A stretch of 64,000 nucleotides of DNA, taken from Thermoleophilia bacterium (GTDB lineage Bacteria > Actinomycetota > Thermoleophilia > RBG-16-64-13). Location of the stretch: NCBI GenBank assembly GCA_026415615.1, contig JAOAGT010000001.1, forward strand, positions 1 to 64,000. Reading direction: 5' to 3'. Made by a program: the position numbers and the translations under genes. Position 1 is the stretch's first letter. Each line of letters opens with the position of its first letter. The notes beneath the pieces are model-generated. The model was not told the origin of the DNA. It saw nothing but the letters and a program-made list of their open reading frames with translations, and did not search any database. Positions 46,756 through 55,584 of the stretch are shown in pieces.

Positions 46756-47613
46756 TTGTTTGTCACTTACGTTCGCCGCTTTGCCTCCCTAATCAAATTT
46801 GAACACTCCATTTTTGCTCTCCCCTTTGCCTACTCTGCCGCTTTCCTTGCCGAGATGCGGGTGCCAGGCTTTTGGCGCATGTTTTGGATCACCGTGGCCA
46901 TGGTGGCGGCTCGTAGTTTTGCCATGGCCCTAAACCGTCTGATCGATGCAGAGATTGATGCCCGCAACCCGCGTACAGCCGGAAGGGAGATTCCAGCGGG
47001 GCTGCTCAAGAAGCGGCAGGTGTGGGTTTTCGCCCTGGCCTCTTTGGCTGTGCTTGTATGGTCTACCTTTAATCTCCCGGTCATTACCCGGTACCTGTGG
47101 CCTGCGGTGGTGGTGCCCATGGTCATCTATCCATACACCAAGAGATGGACATGGCTGTGTCATCTGGTGCTGGGTTTCACAGACGCACTTGGTCCAATGG
47201 GGGCCTGGGTGGCGGTAACCGGCGTGGTGACTTGGGAGCCGCTTCTTATCGGCATAGGGGTTACTTTGTGGATAGCTGGTTTCGATGTCATCTACTCCTT
47301 CATGGACATAGCTGTGGACCGGGCGCAGGGGCTGCATTCCATTCCGGCTGATTTTGGAGAACGAGCGGGACTGTGGAGTACGCGCGTCATGCATGTGCTT
47401 GCTGTGGTGTTCTTGGCCCTTGCTGGGTGGGAAAGAGAAGCCAACCTGGTGTACTACCTTGGGGTGGCCGCATGTGCAATCCTGCTTTTCTATGAGAACT
47501 GGCTGATGCGCAAAGCTGAGCTCGAGAAGGTGGGTGTAGCCTTCATGACGATGAACGGAATCATTAGCGTCGTTTTCTTGTTTTTCACGACATTGAGTTT
47601 GTTCGTGCTGTAG
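46756..47613 (+). CDS. UbiA-family prenyltransferase (MqnP-like)
   Basis: A 285-residue polytopic enzyme with about eight or nine helices. The two Asp-rich motifs are NRLIDAEIDARNPRT and DIAVDRAQGLHSIP, which bind prenyl diphosphate through Mg. It should attach the isoprenoid tail to the naphthoate ring in menaquinone synthesis. This is supported by the flanking ubiD-like, menG and mqn genes. TTG 46756 is the start used, with only a weak ribosome site. It lies 8 nt after the decarboxylase gene and 8 nt before menG. Confidence 0.9.
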   Translation: MFVTYVRRFASLIKFEHSIFALPFAYSAAFLAEMRVPGFWRMFWITVAMVAARSFAMALNRLIDAEIDARNPRTAGREIPAGLLKKRQVWVFALASLAVLVWSTFNLPVITRYLWPAVVVPMVIYPYTKRWTWLCHLVLGFTDALGPMGAWVAVTGVVTWEPLLIGIGVTLWIAGFDVIYSFMDIAVDRAQGLHSIPADFGERAGLWSTRVMHVLAVVFLALAGWEREANLVYYLGVAACAILLFYENWLMRKAELEKVGVAFMTMNGIISVVFLFFTTLSLFVL

Positions 47614-47621
47614 GAGCAAAG

Positions 47622-48380
47622 TTGACCACGGGCGACACTCGACGTGCAGCCGTTGGATCTCCGGATCCTCGGAGGGTAAAGGAGATGTTTGACCGCATCG
47701 CCGGGTCTTACGATCGCCTTAATGATCTTATGACCGCTGGCCTACATCACCGGTGGCGCGAGCTTGGGGTGATGGTTGCCGGGGTCAGGCCGGGAGATTC
47801 GGCTTTGGATGTTTGCTGCGGCACGGGGGACTTTGCTTTTGCCCTACAAAGAGCGGTAGGTCCGAGCGGCCGGGTGGTGGCGGTAGACGTCTCAGAGAAG
47901 ATGTTGCGGGTGGCGCGGGAGAAGGCGGGGCGAAACCAGCTGGATGTGAGGTTTGTGCAAGCCGACGTGCTTGCTTTGCCTTTTCCGGATGGGGCGGCGG
48001 CGGGGCCGGATGGAAGGCCGCAAGGATTTGCTGCCTGCACCGTGGGGTTTGGCATCAGGAATGTGCCCGACATTGTGGGGGCGTTCAGGGAGATGCGACG
48101 AGTTTGTCGTCCAGGCGCGCGGGTGGTGTGTCTAGAAATAACGCAGGTTCGTCTTCCGGTGTTCCGGCAGTTCTACGAATTCTGGTTGGGACGGGTGGTT
48201 CCCTGGCTTGGGTGGATCGCCGCCCGCGACAAGGCCGCGTACGAGTATCTGCCGGCCTCAGTTAAGCGTTTTCCTGACGCCGACGAACTGAAGCGCCTGA
48301 TGCAAGAGGCGGGCCTAAAGAATGTGCGCTACGAACTCTTGGCCGGGGGCATCGTGGCGCTGCACTGGGGGTCGGTCTAG
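47622..48380 (+). CDS. menG: Demethylmenaquinone methyltransferase (UbiE/MenG)
   Basis: A 252-residue SAM methyltransferase for the last menaquinone step. Motifs: MFDRIAGSYDRLNDLMTAGL near the start, the SAM site ALDVCCGTGDFAFAL, the UbiE signature TVGFGIRNVPD, and LEITQVRLPVFRQFYEFW. The C-terminus has AAYEYLPASVKRFPDADELK. TTG 47622 follows AGGAG. It is part of the menaquinone run, 50 nt before mqnE. Confidence 0.94.
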   Translation: MTTGDTRRAAVGSPDPRRVKEMFDRIAGSYDRLNDLMTAGLHHRWRELGVMVAGVRPGDSALDVCCGTGDFAFALQRAVGPSGRVVAVDVSEKMLRVAREKAGRNQLDVRFVQADVLALPFPDGAAAGPDGRPQGFAACTVGFGIRNVPDIVGAFREMRRVCRPGARVVCLEITQVRLPVFRQFYEFWLGRVVPWLGWIAARDKAAYEYLPASVKRFPDADELKRLMQEAGLKNVRYELLAGGIVALHWGSV

Positions 48381-48429
48381 AACAGTCGGGCAGCCGTCAC
48401 TTTTGGCTTGCCCGTGTTAGACTCCCCGC

Positions 48430-49566
48430 ATGCCTCAAGGAATTACCGCTGATCCACTTGACGAGATCGAGAACAAGGTGGCGCGGGGCGAGCGTCTTTC
48501 TTTCGCAGACGGGCTCGCTCTTTTTCGCGCTCCCGATGTGCTGCGTGTAGCACGGTTGGCCGATGGCGTTCGCCGACAAAAGGTAGGCGACGAGGCCTAT
48601 TTTGTTGTAAATAGGCATATCAACTACACCAACATCTGTCGCAACCGCTGCAAATTCTGCGCCTTTTCCAGAAGCGAGAAACAAGCAGGTGCCTACACGC
48701 TTTCCCTAGATCAAGTTCTAGAAAAGGCTGAGGAAGCGATAAGTCAGGGGGCCACCGAGATTCATATCGTGGGGGGAGAGAATCCCGCCCTGTCCTATGA
48801 GCGAGTGCGAGAGATGGTGGCTGGCATAAGGGCGCTTGCCCCCGATGTCCACATAAAGGCCTTCACAGCTTCTGAGATAGCCTGTTTTGCCCAAATGGAG
48901 GGACTTACCGAACGAGAGATCCTAGCTGATCTTAGGAGCATTGGCCTTGACAGTTTGCCAGGAGGGGGAGCGGAAATCTTTCGAGCTGAGGTGAGGCAGC
49001 AAGTATGTCCCTCGAAAATCTCTGGAGAAAAGTGGCTGGAGATTCACCGTACAGCCCATCAGTTAGGCATTAGGACCAATGCCACGATGCTTTATGGCCA
49101 CGTGGAGTCCTACGAGGACCGGGTGGATCACTTGTTGCGGCTGCGCGAGCTTCAGGACGAAACCGGCGGCTTCCAGGCGTTTGTACCAATATCTTTTCAG
49201 CCCAAGAAAAGCGCTCTATCGCACTTACCCGGGCCTAGCGGTCTGGATGATCTAAGAACCATAGCGGTGGCTCGACTGTTGCTCGATAACTTTGCCCATA
49301 TCAAAGCCTATTGGGTGATGATTGGGCTGAAGATGGCTCAGGTGGCTCTGTTTTTCGGCGCTGATGACCTGGATGGAACCGTGGTGGAAGAGGTCATATC
49401 TCTCATGTCAGGGGCCGAGCACGGCCAGGCGGTGGCTAAAGAGGAGCTGGTGCGACTGATCCAAGATGCTGGGCGCATTCCGGTGGAGCGGGATGCTTGT
49501 TACCGAGTGGTGCGACGGTACGCTAAGTCACCCAGCAGCGGGGAGAACTCGGTTGGGGCTGGGTGA
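48430..49566 (+). CDS. mqnE: Aminofutalosine synthase MqnE
   Basis: A 378-residue radical SAM enzyme joining the adenosyl radical of SAM to the chorismate-derived 3-enolpyruvylbenzoate to make aminofutalosine. The cluster Cys are in CRNRCKFC from residue 70. IHIVGGENPAL and SLPGGGAEIF are shared with MqnC and F420 synthase relatives. It is assigned MqnE because the mqnA gene follows directly and a separate MqnC is at 50517. ATG 48430 is the start. Its stop is 1 nt from the mqnA start. Confidence 0.92.
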   Translation: MPQGITADPLDEIENKVARGERLSFADGLALFRAPDVLRVARLADGVRRQKVGDEAYFVVNRHINYTNICRNRCKFCAFSRSEKQAGAYTLSLDQVLEKAEEAISQGATEIHIVGGENPALSYERVREMVAGIRALAPDVHIKAFTASEIACFAQMEGLTEREILADLRSIGLDSLPGGGAEIFRAEVRQQVCPSKISGEKWLEIHRTAHQLGIRTNATMLYGHVESYEDRVDHLLRLRELQDETGGFQAFVPISFQPKKSALSHLPGPSGLDDLRTIAVARLLLDNFAHIKAYWVMIGLKMAQVALFFGADDLDGTVVEEVISLMSGAEHGQAVAKEELVRLIQDAGRIPVERDACYRVVRRYAKSPSSGENSVGAG

Positions 49567-49567
49567 T

Positions 49568-50482
49568 ATGCGCGTGCGGGTTGGTCATATCCGATTCCTC
49601 AACTGTTACCCACTTTATTATGGGCTCAAGCAGCTTGGTCTACTTGCTCCCGGATGCTCCGGCGCTCCTGAGGTCGCGGTGCGCGAGACCGGCACGGGGA
49701 GCAACGACCGCGAGTTTGAGTTTGAGCTAGTTCCGGGTGTGCCCACCGAGCTCAACAGCATGCTTGCCTCCGGGCTGCTTGACATAAGCCCGGTAAGTTC
49801 CATTGCCTACGCGACTAACGACCGGGATCTTCTGCTTTCGGAGCGGCTTAGCATTTCCTCAGCCGGAGCGGTAGACAGTATCCAGCTGGTAACCAAAAAG
49901 CAGTCCCTTGGCTCGGTTCACAAAGTAGCCCTGACCAGGCAGAGCGCCACCTCGGTTGTGCTGCTGAAGATTATCTTCAAACTTCGCTACGCCCACGATG
50001 TCTCATATGGTGAGCTTACTGGCCCCGTGGAACGGGCGCTGGAAGAGTATGACGCTGTCCTACTGATCGGCGATCAGGGTTTGGAGGCGCTTCATTTTCC
50101 CATCTCTGGCACACGCTCCTACGACCTTGGGGAGTTGTGGTATGAGTGGACAGGGCTCCCAATGGTGTATGCGGTTTGGGCGGCGCGGGCTGATTTTGCC
50201 CAAAGCCATCCCGAAGAGCTGCATGCTGTGGACGGCAGACTAAATCAAGCCATGAACTACGGGAGGGCCCATCTCCCCGAGGCAGCCAAAGCGGCGCTTG
50301 CGTCCTACCGTTTCACCGAGCAGCAGGTCTTTCGCTTCTTTTCACGGTTGCGGTATGAGTTCTCTCCTGAGTACCGCAAAGGGCTTAGTCTCTTCTATGA
50401 GCTGGCTTACGAGGCTGGGGAGCTCTCGCAGGTGCCGCAACTTAAATTCATCCCGCCAAGCTCACCAAGGCAGGTGGCTTAG
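49568..50482 (+). CDS. mqnA: Chorismate dehydratase MqnA
   Basis: A 304-residue periplasmic-binding-like fold enzyme that dehydrates chorismate to 3-[(1-carboxyvinyl)oxy]benzoate. Recognised by VRVGHIRFLNCYPLYYGL, VPTELNSMLASGLLDISPVS, SIAYATN and DLGELWYEWTGLPMVYAVWA. Residues about 35-50 are an insert (AVRETGTGSNDREFE) longer than in most MqnA. ATG 49568 follows the mqnE stop. The next gene is mqnC. Confidence 0.92.
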   Translation: MRVRVGHIRFLNCYPLYYGLKQLGLLAPGCSGAPEVAVRETGTGSNDREFEFELVPGVPTELNSMLASGLLDISPVSSIAYATNDRDLLLSERLSISSAGAVDSIQLVTKKQSLGSVHKVALTRQSATSVVLLKIIFKLRYAHDVSYGELTGPVERALEEYDAVLLIGDQGLEALHFPISGTRSYDLGELWYEWTGLPMVYAVWAARADFAQSHPEELHAVDGRLNQAMNYGRAHLPEAAKAALASYRFTEQQVFRFFSRLRYEFSPEYRKGLSLFYELAYEAGELSQVPQLKFIPPSSPRQVA

Positions 50483-50516
50483 AAAATGCGGCTCTTTTTG
50501 GTCTTGGAGGCTGTCC

Positions 50517-51572
50517 GTGTCGAGGATGACCGAGAAAGAAGCCCTTGATTTGCTCCGCTCGCGGGATCTTCTCGGGGTGGGAGCTGAGGCCCACGCCGCC
50601 CGCACACGCTTGGTGCCCGGGCCATATGCCACCTTCATCGTCGACCGGAACATAAACTACACAAACGTCTGTGTGGCGGGGTGTAAGTTCTGCGCGTTTC
50701 ATCGCGCTCTTGGGGATCCCGACGCCTACGTGCTCTCCCGTGAATCGCTCTACGAGAAAATCGAGGAAACCTTGGCTTTGGGAGGCACAGGGATACTCTT
50801 GCAGGGGGGACTACACCCGGGACTTGACATCACTTACTTTGAGGAGCTCTTTCGATCGATCAAAGACAGGTTCGACATCACGCTTCATGCGCTTTCGCCG
50901 CCCGAAGTAGTGCATATTGCAAAGACCAGCGGGCTCTCGCTCGCGACCACGCTTAAACGGCTTAGGGCGGCGGGACTTGACTCGTTGCCGGGAGGCGGGG
51001 CCGAGATCCTGGTGGATAGGGTTAGGAGCCAGATTGCGCCTCACAAGTGCACGGCGGATGAGTGGGTTGCGGTCATGCGTGAAGCCCATCGCCAAGGCAT
51101 TTTCTCTACCGCAACCATGATGTTTGGCAGCGTAGAGACCTTGGCCGACCGTGTGGAGCACTTGCGGGTTATCCGGGATCTACAGGACGAGACCGGGGGC
51201 TTTCGGGCTTTTATTCCCTGGACTTTTTCGGCTCCCAGGACTGCGTTGGAGGGTGAAGTGGTTTCGGCTACGGCCGTGGAGTATCTCATGATGGTAGCGG
51301 TGGCGCGGCTATACTTGGACAACATCCCCCACATTCAAGCCTCATGGGTGACGCAAGGTCTAAAGCTTGGGCAAGTAGCGCTCAGGTTTGGAGCTGATGA
51401 CTTGGGCAGCACCATGATCGAGGAGAATGTAGTGGCTGCCACAGGGTTGCGGGTGCGGGCCAATCGCGCGGAGCTAGTGCGAGCCATTTGGGAGGCAGGC
51501 TTCGTGCCGGCGCAGCGCCGTACAGACTATAGTTTGGTCAGGGTCTTTTTGGAGGGAAAGTGTGAGGAGTAA
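50517..51572 (+). CDS. mqnC: Cyclic dehypoxanthinyl futalosine synthase MqnC
   Basis: A 351-residue radical SAM enzyme that cyclises dehypoxanthinyl futalosine. The cluster Cys lie in CVAGCKFC from about residue 52. TGILLQGGLHPGLDITYFEE and GGGAEILVDRVR are MqnC-type, and the C-terminal LRFGADDLGSTMIEENVV matches. GTG 50517 is selected because TTGGAGG is 7 nt upstream; ATG 50526 is possible. The last 11 nt overlap the BMP lipoprotein gene, so a nucleoside transporter is translationally coupled to it. MqnB and MqnD are not in this window. Confidence 0.92.
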   Translation: MSRMTEKEALDLLRSRDLLGVGAEAHAARTRLVPGPYATFIVDRNINYTNVCVAGCKFCAFHRALGDPDAYVLSRESLYEKIEETLALGGTGILLQGGLHPGLDITYFEELFRSIKDRFDITLHALSPPEVVHIAKTSGLSLATTLKRLRAAGLDSLPGGGAEILVDRVRSQIAPHKCTADEWVAVMREAHRQGIFSTATMMFGSVETLADRVEHLRVIRDLQDETGGFRAFIPWTFSAPRTALEGEVVSATAVEYLMMVAVARLYLDNIPHIQASWVTQGLKLGQVALRFGADDLGSTMIEENVVAATGLRVRANRAELVRAIWEAGFVPAQRRTDYSLVRVFLEGKCEE

Positions 51573-52794
51573 GTCTGCCGAGCAGCACAAGGTTATCGCA
51601 CGTCGTAGGGTGGTCAGGCGTCGGCTAGTAAAAAGCTGGGCTGCGGGCGCGGTTACTGCGCTCTGGGTGGTGCTTCTGCTTCCTGTGTTGGTTGGCTGTG
51701 GCGAGGGACCGACAACGACTGGGTCGGAGGCGCAAACGTCAGGGTCCAGTGCTGTAACGACTAGCGCGACGGCGCCTTCCTCGGGTTCGGGTCCTTCGAC
51801 CTCGATTATCAGTGTGCCTAACTCCAACCAAGGACCGAGTTCGCTTCCGGCCAAGGTGGCTATTGTGGCTCCGGAGAAAAGCAATGATTTCGGCTGGAAT
51901 CAGGAGGGAGTGAGGTGCGCGAGGCAGATCGCTGAAGAAATAGGGGCCCAAGTTGAAGTTTCCGAAAACGCTGGGTACGAGGATGTCTCGCCCATTTACC
52001 GCCAGCTTGTAGCCAACGGAGCTGACTGGGTTATCTTATGGGCGGGCGGCTACAACACGGTTGGACCTCAGCTGGCCCAAGAGACTCAGACGCGGACAGT
52101 GGTTATCGGGGCGTTTGAGCAGGGTCTTGTGCCTGGTCTGTGCGCAGATTTCGAGACTAATGCCCAGGAGGGCGCCTATCTTGCGGGTGTGCTGGCGGCC
52201 ACAATGAGCAAGACAAAGGTTCTGGGGATAGTGGCTTCCGCCGACGATGAGAACTGGAACAAGATGGCTGCCGGTTTCATCGTGGGAGCGCGGGCTGCGT
52301 TGCCTGAGATACGCATAGAGTACGCACAAGTGGGGCAAGCCGCTTATGCGGACGCAGCGGCAGCCAAGAGAGTGACGGCCAATGTGATAGCCACTGGAGC
52401 CGATATCATCCTTGGCATGGGAGATGGATCGACCTTCGGCATGATGCAGGCGGTAGAGAATGCCACTCCGCCGCAAGGGGCGGAAAAAGTCTGGTTCATT
52501 GATGTCATCGGGGACAAGACTTCGTTGGACACCAAGCACGTGCTACTCACCTCTGTGGTGTGGGACTACATGCCTCTCTTTCGTGATGCCGTGCGCCGCA
52601 TGCAAGAGGGTACGTACGGTACTGAGGTGACTTATCTAGATCTCAAGAACGGAGGCATAGGGCTCTTGCGTACCCCACATATTCCGGCGGAGATGTGGGA
52701 GAGGGCGGAACAGGCCAAGGCTCAGGTCATAGCGGGAGCTGTTGAAATCCCGGTCATTTATAAGAAAAGCGATCTCGAGCCGCTTCTTCGGTAG
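51562..52794 (+). CDS. BMP-family (nucleoside-type) substrate-binding lipoprotein
   Basis: A 410-residue binding lipoprotein. A basic N-terminus and hydrophobic core lead to the lipobox LVGC; a Ser/Thr linker follows. The mature domain begins KVAIVAPEKSNDFGWNQEG and has the BMP/Med pattern (ADWVILWAGGYNTVGPQL, GAYLAGVLAATMSKTKVLGI, GADIILGMGDG). BMP proteins feed nucleoside (Bmp/YufN) ABC importers. Ligand residues in this one cannot be assigned. GTG 51562 overlaps mqnC by 11 nt. It is followed by a matching ATPase and two permeases. Confidence 0.88.
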   Translation: MRSKSAEQHKVIARRRVVRRRLVKSWAAGAVTALWVVLLLPVLVGCGEGPTTTGSEAQTSGSSAVTTSATAPSSGSGPSTSIISVPNSNQGPSSLPAKVAIVAPEKSNDFGWNQEGVRCARQIAEEIGAQVEVSENAGYEDVSPIYRQLVANGADWVILWAGGYNTVGPQLAQETQTRTVVIGAFEQGLVPGLCADFETNAQEGAYLAGVLAATMSKTKVLGIVASADDENWNKMAAGFIVGARAALPEIRIEYAQVGQAAYADAAAAKRVTANVIATGADIILGMGDGSTFGMMQAVENATPPQGAEKVWFIDVIGDKTSLDTKHVLLTSVVWDYMPLFRDAVRRMQEGTYGTEVTYLDLKNGGIGLLRTPHIPAEMWERAEQAKAQVIAGAVEIPVIYKKSDLEPLLR

Positions 52795-52814
52795 GAGAGT
52801 ACGGGAGGTTGAGT

Positions 52815-54482
52815 GTGAGCACTGGGCAGAACGTGAAGGACTCTGCCTCGGCTCTTGGTTCTCAAGCTGCCGTACCTCCTTTGGTCTCCATGCGGGGAAT
52901 CACCAAAGCTTTTCCGGGCGTGCTGGCCAATGATCGGGTGGACCTTGACCTTTACCCAGGAGAAATTCACTGCCTACTAGGGGAGAACGGAGCTGGCAAG
53001 TCCACCTTGGTGCACATTTTGGCTGGTCTCTTGCTGCCAGACGAGGGGACTGTGACGGTTGCGGGCCGGTTCTTGTCTCTTGGGTCCCCTGATGCTTCGC
53101 TTCGCGCAGGGATAGGGATGGTTTTTCAGCATCCTTCTCTTGTCCCTACGTTTACGGTCATTGAGAATCTACTGCTTGGCACAAGGCTGGGGCGACTAAG
53201 CCGCAACAGGGCTCGACAGCGACTGGAGGTTATTTGCCGGCAGGTAGGCCTCGAACTGGAGCCTGACGCTGTGGTGGGGAGACTTCCGCTTGGCCGTCAG
53301 CAGCAGGTGGAAATAATCAAAGCCTTGTGGCGCGGGGCTCGGGTTCTTGTGCTTGACGAGCCCACCGCAATGTTGGCGCCTCAAGAAGTAGACGTGCTGG
53401 GACAGCTCCTGCGAAGCCTCAAGGACCAGGGCATGGCACTGGTTCTGATCACGCACAAAGTGCGCGAGGCTCTTGCCTGGGCCGACCGCATCACAGTGCT
53501 ACGTCAGGGGCGAGTGACTGGACAATTGGACCCTGTTGCGCTCGAGCAGAGGCTGGCTGTAAATAGGACCGCTGTGGCTCGGTCCCTGGTGGGGATGATG
53601 TTTGGGGAGGAGGCCGAACAGAATCCGTCGCTGGCCGAAGAATTGGTGGAGCTAAGGACGACTGATGAACAGCCGAGACGCCCGCGGCGTTGGGTGGGAA
53701 CCGAAGTAGCGCTTGAGCTGGACGGTGTGAGTGTGCGTCCAGGTCCGCAGGAGGTGGGGCTCCACGGTGTCTCTCTGGTGGTACACCGGGGAGAAATTCT
53801 GGGCATCGCTGGCATCGATGGAAACGGTCAGCGTGAGTTGGCCGAAGCCATTGCTGGTCAAAGGAAGATAAGCCGCGGCAGGATATTGCTTGAGGGAAGG
53901 GACGTAACCCGGGCTAGCGCAGCCGAACGCCAGCGCGTGGGATTGGCGTTTGTCACGGATGACCGCTTGGGAGAGGGCGTCGTTCCGAGCCTTCCCGTAT
54001 CGCTCAACCTCCTTATCAAACAGGTAGACAGGGCTCCGTTTCGCACTCGCACGGGCAGGCTGTCAACCAAGGCTGTGAGACGGGCTGCCCTAGATATTGC
54101 TCGCGAGTTTGACATTCGCACCACAGATGTTGACGCCCCGGTCGGGACTTTGTCGGGCGGCAACATCCAGAAGCTGCTTTTGGCTCGGGAATTCTCTCTT
54201 GCTCCTAAGGTTGCGGTGTTCAACAAGCCCACGCATGGGCTTGATCTGCGTACCTGCGAGCTTGTGAGGCGCAGGATCCGAGAGCTATCTGAGCGGCAAG
54301 GAGTTGCAGTGGTTCTGATCTCAACTGATCTCGATGAGCTGCAGGATCTATGCGATCGCATCGGCGTACTGGTCAGCGGAAGAGTAGTTGGGTGGGTCGA
54401 GAACACTGGCACCGAAGTGAAGAAGCGAGTCGGCGAGCTCATGGTGGAAGCGCGAGCAGCGATGGTCCCAACTCGAGCTTAG
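52815..54482 (+). CDS. Nucleoside/sugar-type ABC ATPase with two nucleotide-binding domains
   Basis: A 555-residue tandem ATPase of the YufO/RbsA class. Domain 1 has Walker A GENGAGKST, signature LPLGRQQQVEIIKAL and Walker B VLVLDEPTA. Domain 2 (from about residue 295) has the usual degenerate Walker A (GIAGIDGNGQRELAEAI), signature LSGGNIQKLLLARE and a Walker B reading VAVFNKPTHG, where the normal Asp-Glu is absent. So only the first site is likely catalytic, more extreme than usual. GTG 52815 has GGGAGG 6 nt away; TTG 52809 is too close. It works with the BMP lipoprotein and two permeases. Confidence 0.9.
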   Translation: MSTGQNVKDSASALGSQAAVPPLVSMRGITKAFPGVLANDRVDLDLYPGEIHCLLGENGAGKSTLVHILAGLLLPDEGTVTVAGRFLSLGSPDASLRAGIGMVFQHPSLVPTFTVIENLLLGTRLGRLSRNRARQRLEVICRQVGLELEPDAVVGRLPLGRQQQVEIIKALWRGARVLVLDEPTAMLAPQEVDVLGQLLRSLKDQGMALVLITHKVREALAWADRITVLRQGRVTGQLDPVALEQRLAVNRTAVARSLVGMMFGEEAEQNPSLAEELVELRTTDEQPRRPRRWVGTEVALELDGVSVRPGPQEVGLHGVSLVVHRGEILGIAGIDGNGQRELAEAIAGQRKISRGRILLEGRDVTRASAAERQRVGLAFVTDDRLGEGVVPSLPVSLNLLIKQVDRAPFRTRTGRLSTKAVRRAALDIAREFDIRTTDVDAPVGTLSGGNIQKLLLAREFSLAPKVAVFNKPTHGLDLRTCELVRRRIRELSERQGVAVVLISTDLDELQDLCDRIGVLVSGRVVGWVENTGTEVKKRVGELMVEARAAMVPTRA

Positions 54483-54498
54483 CTCAGGAGTGGTCAGG

Positions 54499-55584
54499 GT
54501 GAGCCGCCTTATCACACGTTCAGCGCGGCACACCTTAGTTGTACTGGGTCCGGTTGTTGTTGCGTTCGGCCTGGGGGCGGCCATTCTTGCTCTGCTGGGG
54601 CGAAATCCCTCAACTTTCTACAGCGATCTGTTTCGAAGCGGTTTGATCAGCCAGGCCGGATGGCAGGCCATGTTGACCCGACTGGCGCCGCTCCTTCTGA
54701 TTGGCACGGGATACATCTTGGCCTTCCGGGCTGGTATCTGGAACATCGGAGGAGACGGCCAGTTTCTTCTGGCGTGCGCAGTGGTGGCTGGGCTGGGGCC
54801 GCAGGTAATGGGCTCCACCCCGCGCTGGGTTGGTCTGATTCTGCTTTGCGTGGCCGGTCTAGCCGTGGGAGGCGCATGGACTCTTGTCCCTGCCTACCTT
54901 CGGGCATGGCATGGGGTCAACGAAGTGGTGAGCTCGGTGATGATGAGCTTCATTGGGGTGAACTTGGCCAACTTGCTGATTAAGCAGGTGTGGCGAAGCA
55001 AAACAACCATAGTACCCCAAACCGAGCACGTTCCCCTGGCCGAACTGCTGCCGCGCTTGGGGGGGAGCACAGTTCACGCCGGTATCCTGGTGGGAGTAGC
55101 TGCGGTTGCTGTAACGTGGTACCTGACTCACTCGACCACGTTGGGACTCAAGTTGAGCGTGATGGGAGCAAGCCAGCGGGTTGCGGCGCATGTTGGCCTG
55201 CCTGTAAAGCGGCTAATCATGGGCACTTTCTTTGCCAGCGGTGCTCTGGTCGGTTTGGCGGGGGCTGTCGAGATTCTCGGACAGTGGGGTTACATGCGTG
55301 CCGATTGGAACCCACAGTTTGGTTTGCCCCTGTTTGCTCTGGTGTTTCTAGCGCGGCTAAATCCTTTGGCTGTGGTGCCGCTAGCGTGCTTCTACGCAGT
55401 GCTCGAGATTGGTGGACATGAGGCGGCTCGTCGAGCGGCTCTTGACCACGATTTCATCCTGGTTTTAGTGGGTTTGGTCCTCATTCTTATGGCCACCTCG
55501 CAGTACCTGGCTCTTTCCTCAAGAGAACGAGCAACTGTGGGGCGCAAAGCTGCCGAGCTCTTGCATTGGCGGAGGGAAACATGA
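54499..55584 (+). CDS. Nucleoside-type ABC transporter permease 1
   Basis: A 361-residue BPD_transp_2 family permease with about nine or ten helices (YufP-like). The conserved segments are GYILAFRAGIWNIGGDGQFL, YLRAWHGVNEVVSSVMMSFI and GLKLSVMGASQRVAAHVGLP, the last an ATPase-coupling loop. GTG 54499 is favoured (AGGAG 8 nt upstream) over GTG 54490. The stop overlaps the second permease's ATG. Confidence 0.92.
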   Translation: MSRLITRSARHTLVVLGPVVVAFGLGAAILALLGRNPSTFYSDLFRSGLISQAGWQAMLTRLAPLLLIGTGYILAFRAGIWNIGGDGQFLLACAVVAGLGPQVMGSTPRWVGLILLCVAGLAVGGAWTLVPAYLRAWHGVNEVVSSVMMSFIGVNLANLLIKQVWRSKTTIVPQTEHVPLAELLPRLGGSTVHAGILVGVAAVAVTWYLTHSTTLGLKLSVMGASQRVAAHVGLPVKRLIMGTFFASGALVGLAGAVEILGQWGYMRADWNPQFGLPLFALVFLARLNPLAVVPLACFYAVLEIGGHEAARRAALDHDFILVLVGLVLILMATSQYLALSSRERATVGRKAAELLHWRRET

